Assembly (NCBI RefSeq): GCF_002746455.1
Contig: NZ_NWUW01000020.1
Coordinates: 27,234 to 91,233, forward strand
Length of the DNA stretch: 64,000 bases
Direction of reading: 5' to 3'
Source of the DNA: Bacillus fungorum
GTDB taxonomy: Bacteria; Bacillota; Bacilli; Bacillales; Bacillaceae_G
Both the position numbers and the translations under genes were made by a program. This document shows, in pieces, positions 1 through 9,320 of this stretch (position 1 is the stretch's first letter; each line of letters starts with the position of its first letter). The notes beneath the pieces are model-generated. The model saw only the letters and a list, made by a program, of their open reading frames with translations. It ran no database searches and was not told the origin of the DNA.

Positions 1-3000
1 GTCACAGGAACTGTACTGTCATTTATAACAGCAATTCCGTAAGTGACAACATCTCCTACCATTGCTACTTCAAAATTTGCTCCTTTTGCAACAAATAAGA
101 TTGCAGTGTTTACCGTCACTATAACTGTATTGCTCGTATCCATCACTGTAACTGGCGGCTCTCCTGGTACTAAAATATATTCTGCTAACGCCCCTGCAAC
201 GTTCACTACTGTACCACCATCTGGAAAACTTGTAATCGTAGCTTCATATGTTACAAGTGTGGTCTCACCAACTGGAATATCTGGTATAGTAAACCCAACC
301 TGCGGATTTAACCCCGGCTGCGGAACTCCATTTATCGTTACACTATTTGGGACGAAATCGGCTTCCTGAGATAGCACATCGATAAATTGAACATTCATTG
401 CATCAGCAGTACCAGTATTTAATATACGAACAGTATACGTTACCTTTTCCCCTACTCCAACAATTGAATTGTCTACTTCTTTCAGCATATCTAAACTGCC
501 TCTATTTACTGGTGTGACTGTCGTATTACTTGAATTCGTAATTGTAAACGGAGGTTCTCCTGGAATCAATACAAAATCACCCGTTACTCTCGCTGTATTC
601 ATAATGCTACTAGAAGGCGGAACCGGGATTACATTTACTTCAAATGTAATTAATACGCTATCCTCTACTGCAAGATCCGGTAATGAAAAGCCTACAAATG
701 GATCTAAGCCTACTTGCGGAATTCCATTTATTTGTACACTTCCTGGAACAAATTCTAAACTAGGTGATGGAACGTCTATAAACTGAACATTCGTCGCAGT
801 TACCGTTCCCGTATTTGTAACTTGCACACTATAAGTTAACGTATCTCCTACAGTTGCAACATCCGTATTCACTGATTTCACAACTTCAAAGTTCCCTGAT
901 TGTAATGTTGTATTCACAACATTACTCGGAACATTGATTGTTACTGGTGGTTCATTCGGATTCACTTGAAAACTCGCTGTTACATTTGCTTGATTTAAAA
1001 TATCTTCATTTTCTGGATCCTGTACAATTAATACGTCAAATGTGACTACAACTGTTTGAGCCACAGGAATATTCGGAAGAGAAAATCCTGTATTTGGATT
1101 CAGTCCACTTTGAGGCACTCCATTAATTGTTACAGAATTTGCAACGAATGAAACAGCAGAAGGAATAGGGTCTTGGAAAAATACATTTGTTAGCGGAACG
1201 TTTCCTGTATTTTGAACGGCAATCGTGTACGTTAAAGTGTCCCCCACTGCTGCTTGCGTTCTATTCACTTCTTTTATTACATTTAAACCGCCTGTATTAA
1301 CTTGTGTCACAACTGTATTCGTTTGTCTATTAATCGTTATTGGCGGCTGATTTGGAATAACGACGAAATTAGCAGATACATTTCCACGATTCGCAATCGT
1401 ACCTCCTGATAGCGTAGATGTCACTCGGACTTGAAAAGTCACTGTCCTACTTCCGCCGGGAGATATATTCGCTACTGTAAACCCAGTCGCTGGATTGGCC
1501 CCAGGTTGCGAAACTCCATTAACAGTTACACTATTTGGGATAAAAGTCGTTCCAATGGGGATTGGATCTTGAAAAATAACGTTCGTTGCAAGTACATTTC
1601 CTGTATTTTCAATTGTAACAGTGTACGTAAGAACGTCATTTACTGTCGCAAAAGCTCTATCCACTGTTTTTCTCGTTTTTATATCAGCTATATTAATAGT
1701 AGTAAATACAGTATTACTTGTCGCTTGCCCTGAAACTGGTTGTTGACCAGGTACTGGAGTAAAGTTAAATGTTGCACTCGCACGGTTCGGAATTGGATTG
1801 ACAAGAGGATTAGATGTTACTCGAACTTGAAAGCGCACTACAGTCGTTTGCGAAGCATTAATACTTCCTAGATTAATACTACTTGCTGGATTCTCTCCTG
1901 GACGTGCTACTCCATTCACTGTAACACTATTTGGAACAAACGTTGTTCCAGCAGCGATACTATCAACAAAAACAACATTATTTGCAGTGACATTTCCATT
2001 ATTCGTCACATTAACTGTATACGTTAATACATCATTAATTGTTGCGGTTTGTAAATCTACAGATTTTTGCAAACTTAAATTCGCTCGATTTACCGTCGTC
2101 TGTACTGTATTTGAAGTAGATGTACTTGTAACAAGTGGACTTCCTACAAAAGGACGGAATTGGTAAGATACCATTGCACGATTTGGAATTGGATTCGGAC
2201 TTGGGAATGTTGTGACCCTCACTTGAAATGTAACAATTCTTTGAGTATTGTTAGGGATTGTACCTAAATTAATTCCACTAACTGGATTCGCACTCGGCTG
2301 TGTTACTCCACCTACTGTTACACTACCAGCTATAAATGTTGTTCCATTTGGAATACTGTCTTGTAATACCACATTTTCTGCACTTCCTGTTCCTGTATTC
2401 GGAACGGTGATCGTATATGTGAGAATATCTCCTACACCTGCCACTGTTTTATCAACTGATTTAACAGGGTTAATAATTGGACCTGTTGCATCAATTTGAA
2501 CACCAAAACCAGCTGCAGCGTATCCATCTCCATTTGTAACAAAACGAACAGTCGCGGACGTTTGATTGTTTACTAATGATGAAGAGGCATCTACATTCGT
2601 AATGTCCCACCCCTGTCTTCGAACTGCCAAAGCGATTCCTAACGGCTGATTCAAATTTCCAAATGTGCCGCTCGTATCCAAATTTCCATTGTCATTACAA
2701 ATTTGTGACTGAAAGAAATTATTTGCAGGGTTTCTCGGTCCGAATAAAGCAACGGTAGCATTTGCATTCGGCCCAAATCGAAGTTGATCTCCAACAATGC
2801 TCGAATCACCTTCTTGGGCAGTTACGAGTACTCTTCCTGTAACAGTTCCCGTAGACGGCGTTGCAAAACCTGAAATAATAGCATCAACTGGTGGTGATGA
2901 AGCCTCAATAATTTCTTGTCCTGCATACACCGATAAATTCCTTAGTGGTAAACTCGTATTTTGATAAACTACCTCAAGTGTCCAGCCAACTGAACGACTA

Positions 3001-3494
3001 ATTGTCGAATCAAGTGATGTTCTTGCAGCTGGCACAGCAGCTGTCGTATATGTGCCAGCTGCACTAACAAGGTTCGTTACATTAGCTGAACGACTATAAT
3101 AAAACTGCTTCCCTACTGAACCTTGCTGCGCAGTTGCTGGGTCTGGTGCAACAGAAAATGTTCCCACTGGTGTTGTAAAGGTGATATCATCATTTAAAAA
3201 CGCAGTAACATCCTCAGTATCAGTCCGGTATGTGCCAGCCCACACAAGTTCTGCGTATAAGACGCTACTCCCAGCTGGAAGGTTCAAAATTGCACTTGAA
3301 GAATTTAATGGCCAATCATTCGTCGTTCCTACTGGGAATCCAGGTACTTGAAGTGATGTATTCACCGTTGTGAATACATCAATCGTACCAAAGTTATTGC
3401 CTGGTGCAGGTGATGTCGGACTTAGTCCTAACGTGTTCCCAGTGAACGTGACGGCACCAGTTACTGTTGTAGTAAAGCGATTCATAAAAGGCAC
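1..3494 (-). CDS. DUF11-repeat surface protein (partial, C-terminus outside window)
   Basis: An uninterrupted minus-strand frame runs off the left edge, giving at least 1160 residues. The first ~340 residues are non-repetitive (Thr/Asn/Ser/Gly-rich, beta-type). After that a ~131-residue unit repeats, each with a core like V-D-K-x-x-A-x-V-G-D-x-L-T-Y-T-I-x-V-x-N-T-G, the hallmark of DUF11 (conserved repeat) domains of Gram-positive surface proteins. Cores lie near 2430, 2035, 1640, 1240, 850, 450 and 50, so at least seven repeats begin. No N-terminal signal peptide is evident. The start is either GTG at 3494 or ATG at 3485; neither has a strong ribosome site, and an in-frame stop lies just upstream at 3504-3506. 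Cell-surface or spore-surface structural/adhesive roles are usual for the family, but the job here is unknown. Confidence 0.85.
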   Translation of the reverse strand, partial: MPFMNRFTTTVTGAVTFTGNTLGLSPTSPAPGNNFGTIDVFTTVNTSLQVPGFPVGTTNDWPLNSSSAILNLPAGSSVLYAELVWAGTYRTDTEDVTAFLNDDITFTTPVGTFSVAPDPATAQQGSVGKQFYYSRSANVTNLVSAAGTYTTAAVPAARTSLDSTISRSVGWTLEVVYQNTSLPLRNLSVYAGQEIIEASSPPVDAIISGFATPSTGTVTGRVLVTAQEGDSSIVGDQLRFGPNANATVALFGPRNPANNFFQSQICNDNGNLDTSGTFGNLNQPLGIALAVRRQGWDITNVDASSSLVNNQTSATVRFVTNGDGYAAAGFGVQIDATGPIINPVKSVDKTVAGVGDILTYTITVPNTGTGSAENVVLQDSIPNGTTFIAGSVTVGGVTQPSANPVSGINLGTIPNNTQRIVTFQVRVTTFPSPNPIPNRAMVSYQFRPFVGSPLVTSTSTSNTVQTTVNRANLSLQKSVDLQTATINDVLTYTVNVTNNGNVTANNVVFVDSIAAGTTFVPNSVTVNGVARPGENPASSINLGSINASQTTVVRFQVRVTSNPLVNPIPNRASATFNFTPVPGQQPVSGQATSNTVFTTINIADIKTRKTVDRAFATVNDVLTYTVTIENTGNVLATNVIFQDPIPIGTTFIPNSVTVNGVSQPGANPATGFTVANISPGGSRTVTFQVRVTSTLSGGTIANRGNVSANFVVIPNQPPITINRQTNTVVTQVNTGGLNVIKEVNRTQAAVGDTLTYTIAVQNTGNVPLTNVFFQDPIPSAVSFVANSVTINGVPQSGLNPNTGFSLPNIPVAQTVVVTFDVLIVQDPENEDILNQANVTASFQVNPNEPPVTINVPSNVVNTTLQSGNFEVVKSVNTDVATVGDTLTYSVQVTNTGTVTATNVQFIDVPSPSLEFVPGSVQINGIPQVGLDPFVGFSLPDLAVEDSVLITFEVNVIPVPPSSSIMNTARVTGDFVLIPGEPPFTITNSSNTTVTPVNRGSLDMLKEVDNSIVGVGEKVTYTVRILNTGTADAMNVQFIDVLSQEADFVPNSVTINGVPQPGLNPQVGFTIPDIPVGETTLVTYEATITSFPDGGTVVNVAGALAEYILVPGEPPVTVMDTSNTVIVTVNTAILFVAKGANFEVAMVGDVVTYGIAVINDSTVPV

Positions 3495-3611
3495 ACAATC
3501 ATCTCATTTCATTTATAATAAAAAGTGCTCTATACTATAAAATGTAGACAAACTATGTAATGTACGTTGTCCAACAAAATTCCACATATATGGAGAGGAG
3601 TTTACTACACT

Positions 3612-4361
3612 ATGCGCTACGTTATCATAACAGGAACTTCACAAGGTTTAGGTGAGGCAATCGCTACGCAATTGTTAGAAGAAAGTACAACTGTTATCTC
3701 TATTTCTAGAAGGGAAAATAAAGAGCTTACTAAACTTACAGAGCGATATAACAGCAATTGCACTTTTCATTCCCTAGATCTTCAAGATGTACATAACTTA
3801 GAAACTAACTTTAAAGAGATCATTTCATCTATTAAAGAAGACAATGTATCCTCTATTCATTTAATTAATAATGCGGGTACAGTTGCACCTATGAAGCCGA
3901 TTGAAAAAGCAGAAAGCGAACAATTTATTACGAACGTTCACATTAATTTACTTGCACCTATGATTCTTATATCTACGTTTATAAAACATACGAAGAAATG
4001 GAAAGTAGATAAACGCATTATTAACATTTCATCTGGTGCAGGAAAAAACCCTTACTTTGGCTGGGGCGCTTATTGTACAACGAAAGCTGGTGTAAATATG
4101 TTTACACAGTGCGTAGCGACCGAAGAAGTGGGAAAAGAATATCCAGTAAAAATCGTCGCTTTTGCACCTGGTGTTGTTGATACAAATATGCAAGCACAAA
4201 TTCGTGAAACAAATAAAGAAGACTTCACAAATTTAGACCGCTTCCTCGCATTAAAAGAAGAAGGAAAACTGCTGTCACCTGAATATGTTGCGAAAGCAAT
4301 TCGTAGCTTACTAGAAACTGAAGACTTCCCGCAGGGTGAAGTAATTCGAATTGATGAATAA
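3612..4361 (+). CDS. yueD: Short-chain dehydrogenase, (S)-benzoin-forming benzil reductase type
   Basis: 249-residue classical short-chain dehydrogenase. It has the nucleotide-binding T-G-x-x-x-G-x-G motif (residues 7-14), N-N-A-G (86-89), the catalytic Ser around 140 and Y-x-x-x-K (Tyr154, Lys158). The sequence closely resembles the B. cereus/B. subtilis YueD benzil reductase, which reduces one carbonyl of benzil with NADPH; the physiological substrate is unknown. An upstream in-frame start at 3567 exists, but the ATG at 3612 has a strong ribosome site (GGAGAGGAG at 3592-3600). Monocistronic, ending in a bidirectional terminator. Confidence 0.88.
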   Translation: MRYVIITGTSQGLGEAIATQLLEESTTVISISRRENKELTKLTERYNSNCTFHSLDLQDVHNLETNFKEIISSIKEDNVSSIHLINNAGTVAPMKPIEKAESEQFITNVHINLLAPMILISTFIKHTKKWKVDKRIINISSGAGKNPYFGWGAYCTTKAGVNMFTQCVATEEVGKEYPVKIVAFAPGVVDTNMQAQIRETNKEDFTNLDRFLALKEEGKLLSPEYVAKAIRSLLETEDFPQGEVIRIDE

Positions 4362-4362
4362 T

Positions 4363-4393
4363 AAAAAAGCACGCTATAATAGCGTGCTTTTTA
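4363..4393. terminator. Bidirectional intrinsic terminator
   Basis: Stem GCACGCT/AGCGTGC flanked by A-run and T-run, between the convergent yueD-like and acetyltransferase genes. Confidence 0.9.
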
Positions 4394-4395
4394 TT

Positions 4396-5229
4396 CTATT
4401 TCTCTAAAAATATGAGCACAGACTCCGCAATTTGTTCATAACCGATTTCTTGATAAATTTTATTAGTTGTCGGATTCGCTAGATCAGTATATAACGTAGT
4501 CGTCTTGTATCCTTCATCTAACATACGTTGACTAAGTGTCGCTACACAATTAGATGCGTATCCCTTTTTCCTTGCTTCTTTCGGCGTATATACGAAATTA
4601 ACTGTTATATTATTTTTAGTTGGCCTCGTTTTTGCAGCTACAGAAACAAGTTTCCCGTTCACTTCTAGACCAAAGAGACGATGATTAATAAGTAATGTAT
4701 GTGCCGTTTGTTTTGCCTCCTCTTTCGTAGTAGGAAGATTCACATCTTCGCAAAATTGGTATATCCACTGTTCTATTATTGTTAGTTCATCACTACTTAC
4801 TTCTCGAAAAATCCCATCTCCGCTCCATTTCTTCTTTACTTCTTTCAACTCATATACTCCTTGCTCCATTACAACATTCGTTTTCTTATTTTCTAACACC
4901 GCAATCTCTTCCGCTAATCTCTGTACAATTTTCTTATTACCAATCAATCCAGGAACATTTGGATATACTTTCGTTAATTTTTTTGCAAGTTCCACAATGT
5001 CCTCTTCCACAATTTCAGACGTAGCAACAATTATTTGTTTTTTCTCTTCTGTTTGAAGAAATACAACTGCTATTTCTTCCTCTTGTTTTGCTACCCCCAT
5101 AAATATCGGTTCTTGGACCATTTGTAATACACCTAATATGAGATTATTTTCCTGCTCATTCTTTTCTAAAAATGGTGTAACCTCTTCTTTAAAATTAAGA
5201 ATCTCTTCATATACATGTAATTGAATCAT
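4396..5229 (-). CDS. GNAT-family N-acetyltransferase
   Basis: 277 residues. The C-terminal third has the acetyl-CoA-binding pattern R-K-K-G-Y-A-S (around residue 220) followed by the N-P-T-T-N-K-I-Y-Q-E-I-G-Y motif typical of GNAT enzymes. The N-terminal half is poorly conserved and probably sets substrate specificity. The acceptor substrate cannot be read from sequence. A TTG at 5235 also opens the frame, but ATG 5229 is better spaced from the AGAGAAGAG ribosome site. It lies 66 bp downstream of the lyase gene on the same strand, so the two are probably co-transcribed. Confidence 0.82.
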   Translation of the reverse strand: MIQLHVYEEILNFKEEVTPFLEKNEQENNLILGVLQMVQEPIFMGVAKQEEEIAVVFLQTEEKKQIIVATSEIVEEDIVELAKKLTKVYPNVPGLIGNKKIVQRLAEEIAVLENKKTNVVMEQGVYELKEVKKKWSGDGIFREVSSDELTIIEQWIYQFCEDVNLPTTKEEAKQTAHTLLINHRLFGLEVNGKLVSVAAKTRPTKNNITVNFVYTPKEARKKGYASNCVATLSQRMLDEGYKTTTLYTDLANPTTNKIYQEIGYEQIAESVLIFLEK

Positions 5230-5295
5230 CGACAATCTCTTCTCTCTATTTATAGTTTCATTAAGTATTGGCGATTAATTCATTAAATCCTTCCT

Positions 5296-6804
5296 TTACG
5301 ATTCAATAATATTCGTAGCTAATATATTCAAATCATTTTCAGCTTGTAAAATTCTCTGTTTTTCCTTTTCAAATACCTCTTCTTCTTTTCGAAATGACTC
5401 TTTTCGATTTTTAATCATACGCTTCATTTCCTTTTTACTTGGTCCACCGTATACATTTCTTTTTTGAATAAAAGCTTCTGGCGATACAATTTCTTTCCAC
5501 TCTTTTTCTAACAAATGTATTTTGAATTTTTCTTGTAAGTATATATTTACATCTTTTAAATGTAATTCATAAAGCTCCTTTTTCTGCTCCAATGATATAT
5601 TCGCGATAACACTTGCTGCATGATGAGCATGCCGAAATGGAATGTCATAGTTTTTTGTTAAAACATCTGCGAAATCAGTTATCGTAATTGCATGTTGATA
5701 GGAACGACTTTTCAACGTTTCTTCTTCTACTTTCATCGTTTGAATAACTGCATTCATCATACGAAAAACACGAATTACCTTTTCAATCCCTTTATATAAA
5801 TATGGCTGCAAGTCATCTTCTGTATCGACAATATCACCAAATGGTGTATTATGAATCATTTGAAATACTGTGAATGCTTCCCCTAAAGCACTACTCGTAA
5901 TTGCACGAGCGTGTTCAATTGAAACCGGATTTCGTTTTTGCGGCATAATACTACTGATTTGTACATATGGCTTTGCAACAGTAATACCGTCATATTCTTT
6001 CGTTGCTAATAACAAAAAGTCATGAATCCATCTACTCGTATTTGTCATCATTACCATAAGTAACGAGCTAACTTCTAATAAATAATCCCCTCCAGCAACA
6101 GCATCATATGAGTTCTCAATTACATTTGTAAATCCAAGTAGATGAGCAACTCGTTCTCGTTTAATCGGGAAACTTGTTGTAGAGAGTGCAGCTGCCCCCA
6201 TGGGAGACTGATTTAAAAGCTGGTACGTTCTTTTCATTCTTTCTAAATCTCTCTGCATCGTATCATAAATCGCTAACGCATAATGACCAAATGTTGTTGG
6301 CTGAGCTGGTTGTGTATGTGTATAAGCTGGCATAATCGTTTCCTTATGATCAGCAGCAAGTTGCAGTATACTTTCTTGCAATAACAAATGATGTTCCATT
6401 AATCGTAACACATATCGTCTTAAACTCATGCGATACATCGTTACTCCCATATCATTTCTACTTCTACCAATATGCATATTACTAACAAAATCGTATTTCG
6501 CTTCTTGAGAAATTAAATGTTCCACTAAAAAAAAGAGATCTTCATGCTGCTCTGTATATAGCAATTGATCTTTCGGAATTCCCTCTATCTTTTTTAGTGC
6601 GTTTAATATAACTTTAGCTTCTTCTTTTTTCATTAAACTTTCTTCAGTCAGCATCGTAATATGCGCTTTATGCACTTGAAACATGTCTTTCAATAAGTAA
6701 TTTCGTTGAAACTCAAATACATGTTGTAATACGCAATCCACGTATGTTTTACCAGGGAAATCAGCGCCTTCACTCTTTATAAAATCTTCTTTACTTTGCT
6801 TCAT
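5296..6804 (-). CDS. Argininosuccinate lyase-like protein (fumarase/aspartase superfamily)
   Basis: 502 residues, about 40 longer than ordinary ArgH because of a lysine/glutamate-rich C-terminal extension. It carries the superfamily signature S-S-I-M-P-Q-K-R-N-P and the T-H-T-Q-P-A-Q active-site segment, as well as the R-S-R-N-D motif, so it looks catalytically competent. There is no argG or other arginine gene nearby; the partner is a GNAT acetyltransferase. It is therefore more likely a specialised C-N lyase paralogue than the biosynthetic ArgH, but that is inference. ATG 6804 was chosen over GTG 6822 because AGGGGAA lies 7-9 bp upstream of it. Confidence 0.8.
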   Translation of the reverse strand: MKQSKEDFIKSEGADFPGKTYVDCVLQHVFEFQRNYLLKDMFQVHKAHITMLTEESLMKKEEAKVILNALKKIEGIPKDQLLYTEQHEDLFFLVEHLISQEAKYDFVSNMHIGRSRNDMGVTMYRMSLRRYVLRLMEHHLLLQESILQLAADHKETIMPAYTHTQPAQPTTFGHYALAIYDTMQRDLERMKRTYQLLNQSPMGAAALSTTSFPIKRERVAHLLGFTNVIENSYDAVAGGDYLLEVSSLLMVMMTNTSRWIHDFLLLATKEYDGITVAKPYVQISSIMPQKRNPVSIEHARAITSSALGEAFTVFQMIHNTPFGDIVDTEDDLQPYLYKGIEKVIRVFRMMNAVIQTMKVEEETLKSRSYQHAITITDFADVLTKNYDIPFRHAHHAASVIANISLEQKKELYELHLKDVNIYLQEKFKIHLLEKEWKEIVSPEAFIQKRNVYGGPSKKEMKRMIKNRKESFRKEEEVFEKEKQRILQAENDLNILATNIIES

Positions 6805-6871
6805 CACCTTTTCCCCTCTCACCTAAGTATTACTACCCATCATACCCATATACAGGAAAAAAGTGCTTGTA

Positions 6872-7010
6872 CATAAAGTGAAACTTTAATGAGTGAGGTT
6901 TTGTCCACCCCCACACCAATTGGCCTTTTAGGGGCAGCCCGCGCCCCCATCTACCTTCTTTGCTTTCGCTGAATTTTGATGTAGGGATCTTACTACCTAC
7001 AATTAGCGGA
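6872..7010. repeat. Dispersed intergenic repeat, copy A (longest)
   Basis: Begins with CATAAAGTGAAACTTTAAT and ends with CTACCTACAATTAGCGGA. Both ends recur, in shorter form, at 49171-49220, and the first end recurs at 29268-29316. It contains a GC-rich GGGGCAGCCCGCGCCCCC centre. It resembles the small non-coding interspersed repeats common in B. cereus-group genomes; the specific family was not verified. The open frame across it is not a convincing gene. Confidence 0.65.
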
Positions 7011-7012
7011 AC

Positions 7013-7043
7013 AAAAATAAACTCGGTGTTCTCTACACCGAGT
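7013..7043 (-). terminator. Intrinsic terminator of the serine hydrolase gene
   Basis: Stem ACTCGGTGT (7021-7029) / ACACCGAGT (7035-7043) followed, on the minus strand, by a U-rich stretch. It abuts the stop codon. Confidence 0.88.
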
Positions 7044-8153
7044 TTACTTAATAAAAGTCGCATCATACTTATCACTTTGCAACACTTGGAAATGTAAGTT
7101 TGCTAAATGTTTCCGTATTTCTGCACTGTCGTCCTCATTTAAATGATTTGCTAAGAACACAATTTCTGTACAATTCCCACGTTTATCCATCGCATAAACT
7201 GCTTTTGTAACTGTCCATGGCGTATAACCATTCTTTTGCCCTGCATGTCTAAATGTTTTACGATATTTCTTAGCACTCATATCTGTCTCAACGATATTCG
7301 CCCATACTTTTTCTTCTGCTTCTGTCAGGCCACCTTTATGATTTGCCTTCTGAAGCAGTACCATATAATCGTTTGCCGAAGCAGCTGGTAATCGGTCTGA
7401 CCAAATTTTATCGTAACGTTCCTCTAAATAAAGAGGGATTTCCTTCTGTAATAATGGTCCCTTCTTTTTTAAGCGCTCATGAATAATTATCGCATATTCA
7501 CGATATTGCTCTTGAGACATTTCTTTTAACTTTTTCTCTATTTTATATTTCGGAACATGTAATTCTTTATGCAAATATCCTGGGATGTATAAAGATGAAA
7601 CAATCGGAAATAGTGGTTGATGTGCAGGGAGCGATAAACTTTGTAAATTTCGATTAATGTTATCTAATCCTAACACTTCCATTAAATATTCAGCATTTGC
7701 ATTCGAACTAAACTTAACCATCCCTTTTGCTACTTCTTCTAAAGAAACCGCTCCTTCAGTTATCTTACCTGTTTTCTCCAAATACTTTTGCCATCTATCT
7801 TGCGCACCACCATCTGTATTCGGCACATAATACCGATTCACATCATTAATGGAAACGAAACTAGACGAATCAATTTTCCCTTCTGTAACTTGTTTCGTAT
7901 ATTCAAGAGCCACAATTAGTTTCATCGTACTAGCAACTGGTAATACAACATTTGGATTTACAGAATAAACAATTTTATCATTTCTCTTTACTAAGAGCGC
8001 ACTATTTTTTTCATCTTTATGTTCCTCAATAAAGGATGCGATATACTGCGCATCATCATTATTTGAACTCCATACTTTTTTCACTAAAAAGTTACCCGAT
8101 ATTAGCAAAACAAAAATACCCACAACCACTGCGCATACTATAGTTTTTTTCAA
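7044..8153 (-). CDS. Exported beta-lactamase-fold serine hydrolase
   Basis: 369 residues starting at TTG with GGAGAGGA upstream. An N-terminal hydrophobic segment (residues 4-25) acts as signal peptide or anchor. The domain resembles class A beta-lactamase/penicillin-binding folds: S-T-M-K (the S-x-x-K nucleophile motif), S-S-N in the S-x-N position, and K-N-G where K-T/S-G is usual. The altered third motif and the lack of an obvious deacylating Glu loop argue against a true beta-lactamase. A peptidoglycan-directed peptidase or esterase acting outside the membrane is more likely. Monocistronic with its own terminator. Confidence 0.78.
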   Translation of the reverse strand: MKKTIVCAVVVGIFVLLISGNFLVKKVWSSNNDDAQYIASFIEEHKDEKNSALLVKRNDKIVYSVNPNVVLPVASTMKLIVALEYTKQVTEGKIDSSSFVSINDVNRYYVPNTDGGAQDRWQKYLEKTGKITEGAVSLEEVAKGMVKFSSNANAEYLMEVLGLDNINRNLQSLSLPAHQPLFPIVSSLYIPGYLHKELHVPKYKIEKKLKEMSQEQYREYAIIIHERLKKKGPLLQKEIPLYLEERYDKIWSDRLPAASANDYMVLLQKANHKGGLTEAEEKVWANIVETDMSAKKYRKTFRHAGQKNGYTPWTVTKAVYAMDKRGNCTEIVFLANHLNEDDSAEIRKHLANLHFQVLQSDKYDATFIK

Positions 8154-8205
8154 GTAAAATTCCTCTCCTATTGTGTAACCTTTCTCTATCTATCTCTTAC
8201 AAACA

Positions 8206-8248
8206 AAATAATGGAGATGATTATTTTAGTAATCATCTCCATTATTTT
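8206..8248. terminator. Bidirectional intrinsic terminator
   Basis: Near-perfect stem AAAATAATGGAGATGATTA / TAATCATCTCCATTATTTT downstream of the nucleoside hydrolase gene. Confidence 0.9.
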
Positions 8249-8270
8249 AACTTGTATTCTCCCATTATGT

Positions 8271-9203
8271 CTACGTCATAATTTTCACGAAGTCTTCGAG
8301 AAATTTTTTATATTGTAACGACCAACCGATTCGCACCCAATTTTTTAAAGCTTTTGAGTCAGGTTGAGGACGGAAATCACCAATACTTTCACCCTTTGCA
8401 ATTCCAACTGTATCTACATCGACACGACGATATACATAATCTAACAGGGAGGGATTTGCCGCAACCATCATTGTAACGACGTCATGTACTGGACTACCTG
8501 TTATTTTCGGGTTTAACTTTTTATAAGCTTTATAATAATACGTAAATATCGGCTCGATTAACTTATTAAAACTCGTTTTAGAGTGTTTCGTAATATATTT
8601 TACCATCTCCGGTGTAATAATAGCTTCAGATGTAACGTTCAGTGGCACCAATGTCACATTCTTAGCATTTTGCATCACTAATTGTGACGCAATAGGATCA
8701 CCATGAAAATTTGCCTCTGCTACCGGTGTAACATTACCAGGCATTAAAAACGCGCCGCCCATTATATAATATTCTTTCACATACTTCATCATCGGCTTTT
8801 CTAAAATAAATGCTGTCGCTAGTGTCGTTGACCTGCCAGCATCGACTATTATTAATTCTCCTTTATACTGTTCAAGAATATCAAAAAATACACAAAAAGG
8901 TTTTATATTTGGTGAAAAAGCTTTTGGAGGTTTAATCGGTCCTAAACCGTCTGCCCCATGAATTTCTGGATAATACGTTGTAACATCTCCGGATAAAGGG
9001 ATTTTTGCACCATTAATAACAGGTATATCTTCCCGCCCTGCCATTTGCAATAAATATGCCGCATTACTTGTCGCCTTTTCTTGTGTTACATTTCCATACC
9101 CCGTTACAACACCAACAATATCAATATCAGGATGCATAATTCCATACATGATGGCTAAAGAGTCATCAATTCCCGGGTCTCCCAAAAATAACACTTTTTT
9201 CAT
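8271..9203 (-). CDS. Inosine/uridine-preferring nucleoside hydrolase family protein
   Basis: 310 residues. The N-terminal G-D-P-G-I-D-D-S matches the calcium-binding aspartate cluster of nucleoside hydrolases, and N-x-T-x-E-A and the D at H-D-V-V (near residue 245) complete the family pattern. The enzyme would cleave the N-glycosidic bond of ribonucleosides in salvage. The frame extends upstream to 9251, but the ATG at 9203 has GGAG nine bases upstream and begins exactly at the conserved M-K-K-V-L-F-L-G-D. Downstream of panF, but separated from it by a terminator. Confidence 0.87.
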   Translation of the reverse strand: MKKVLFLGDPGIDDSLAIMYGIMHPDIDIVGVVTGYGNVTQEKATSNAAYLLQMAGREDIPVINGAKIPLSGDVTTYYPEIHGADGLGPIKPPKAFSPNIKPFCVFFDILEQYKGELIIVDAGRSTTLATAFILEKPMMKYVKEYYIMGGAFLMPGNVTPVAEANFHGDPIASQLVMQNAKNVTLVPLNVTSEAIITPEMVKYITKHSKTSFNKLIEPIFTYYYKAYKKLNPKITGSPVHDVVTMMVAANPSLLDYVYRRVDVDTVGIAKGESIGDFRPQPDSKALKNWVRIGWSLQYKKFLEDFVKIMT

Positions 9204-9284
9204 CGCCCTCAACTCCATCCCCTCAATTGTTATTAATTTATGAATAGCCATACATATACAGAATAAAAAAGAGCAAATTTATAC

Positions 9285-9313
9285 GAAAAAACGCAGTCCT
9301 ATAAGGACTACGT
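9285..9313 (-). terminator. Intrinsic terminator of panF
   Basis: Minus-strand stem ACGTAGTCC/AGGACTGCGT followed by TTTTTT. Confidence 0.85.
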
Positions 9314-9320
9314 TCTTCAT

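Noticed and set aside
43..786. Several plus-strand frames in the first 3 kb
   Set aside because: Antisense shadows of the DUF11-repeat gene, whose minus-strand frame is open throughout and gives clear repeats.
1..2480. CRISPR-like or tandem DNA repeat impression
   Set aside because: The ~395-bp period reflects diverged protein repeats; there are no short identical repeats with unique spacers.
6833..7075. 80-codon minus-strand frame
   Set aside because: Runs over the dispersed repeat and the hydrolase terminator; no ribosome site.
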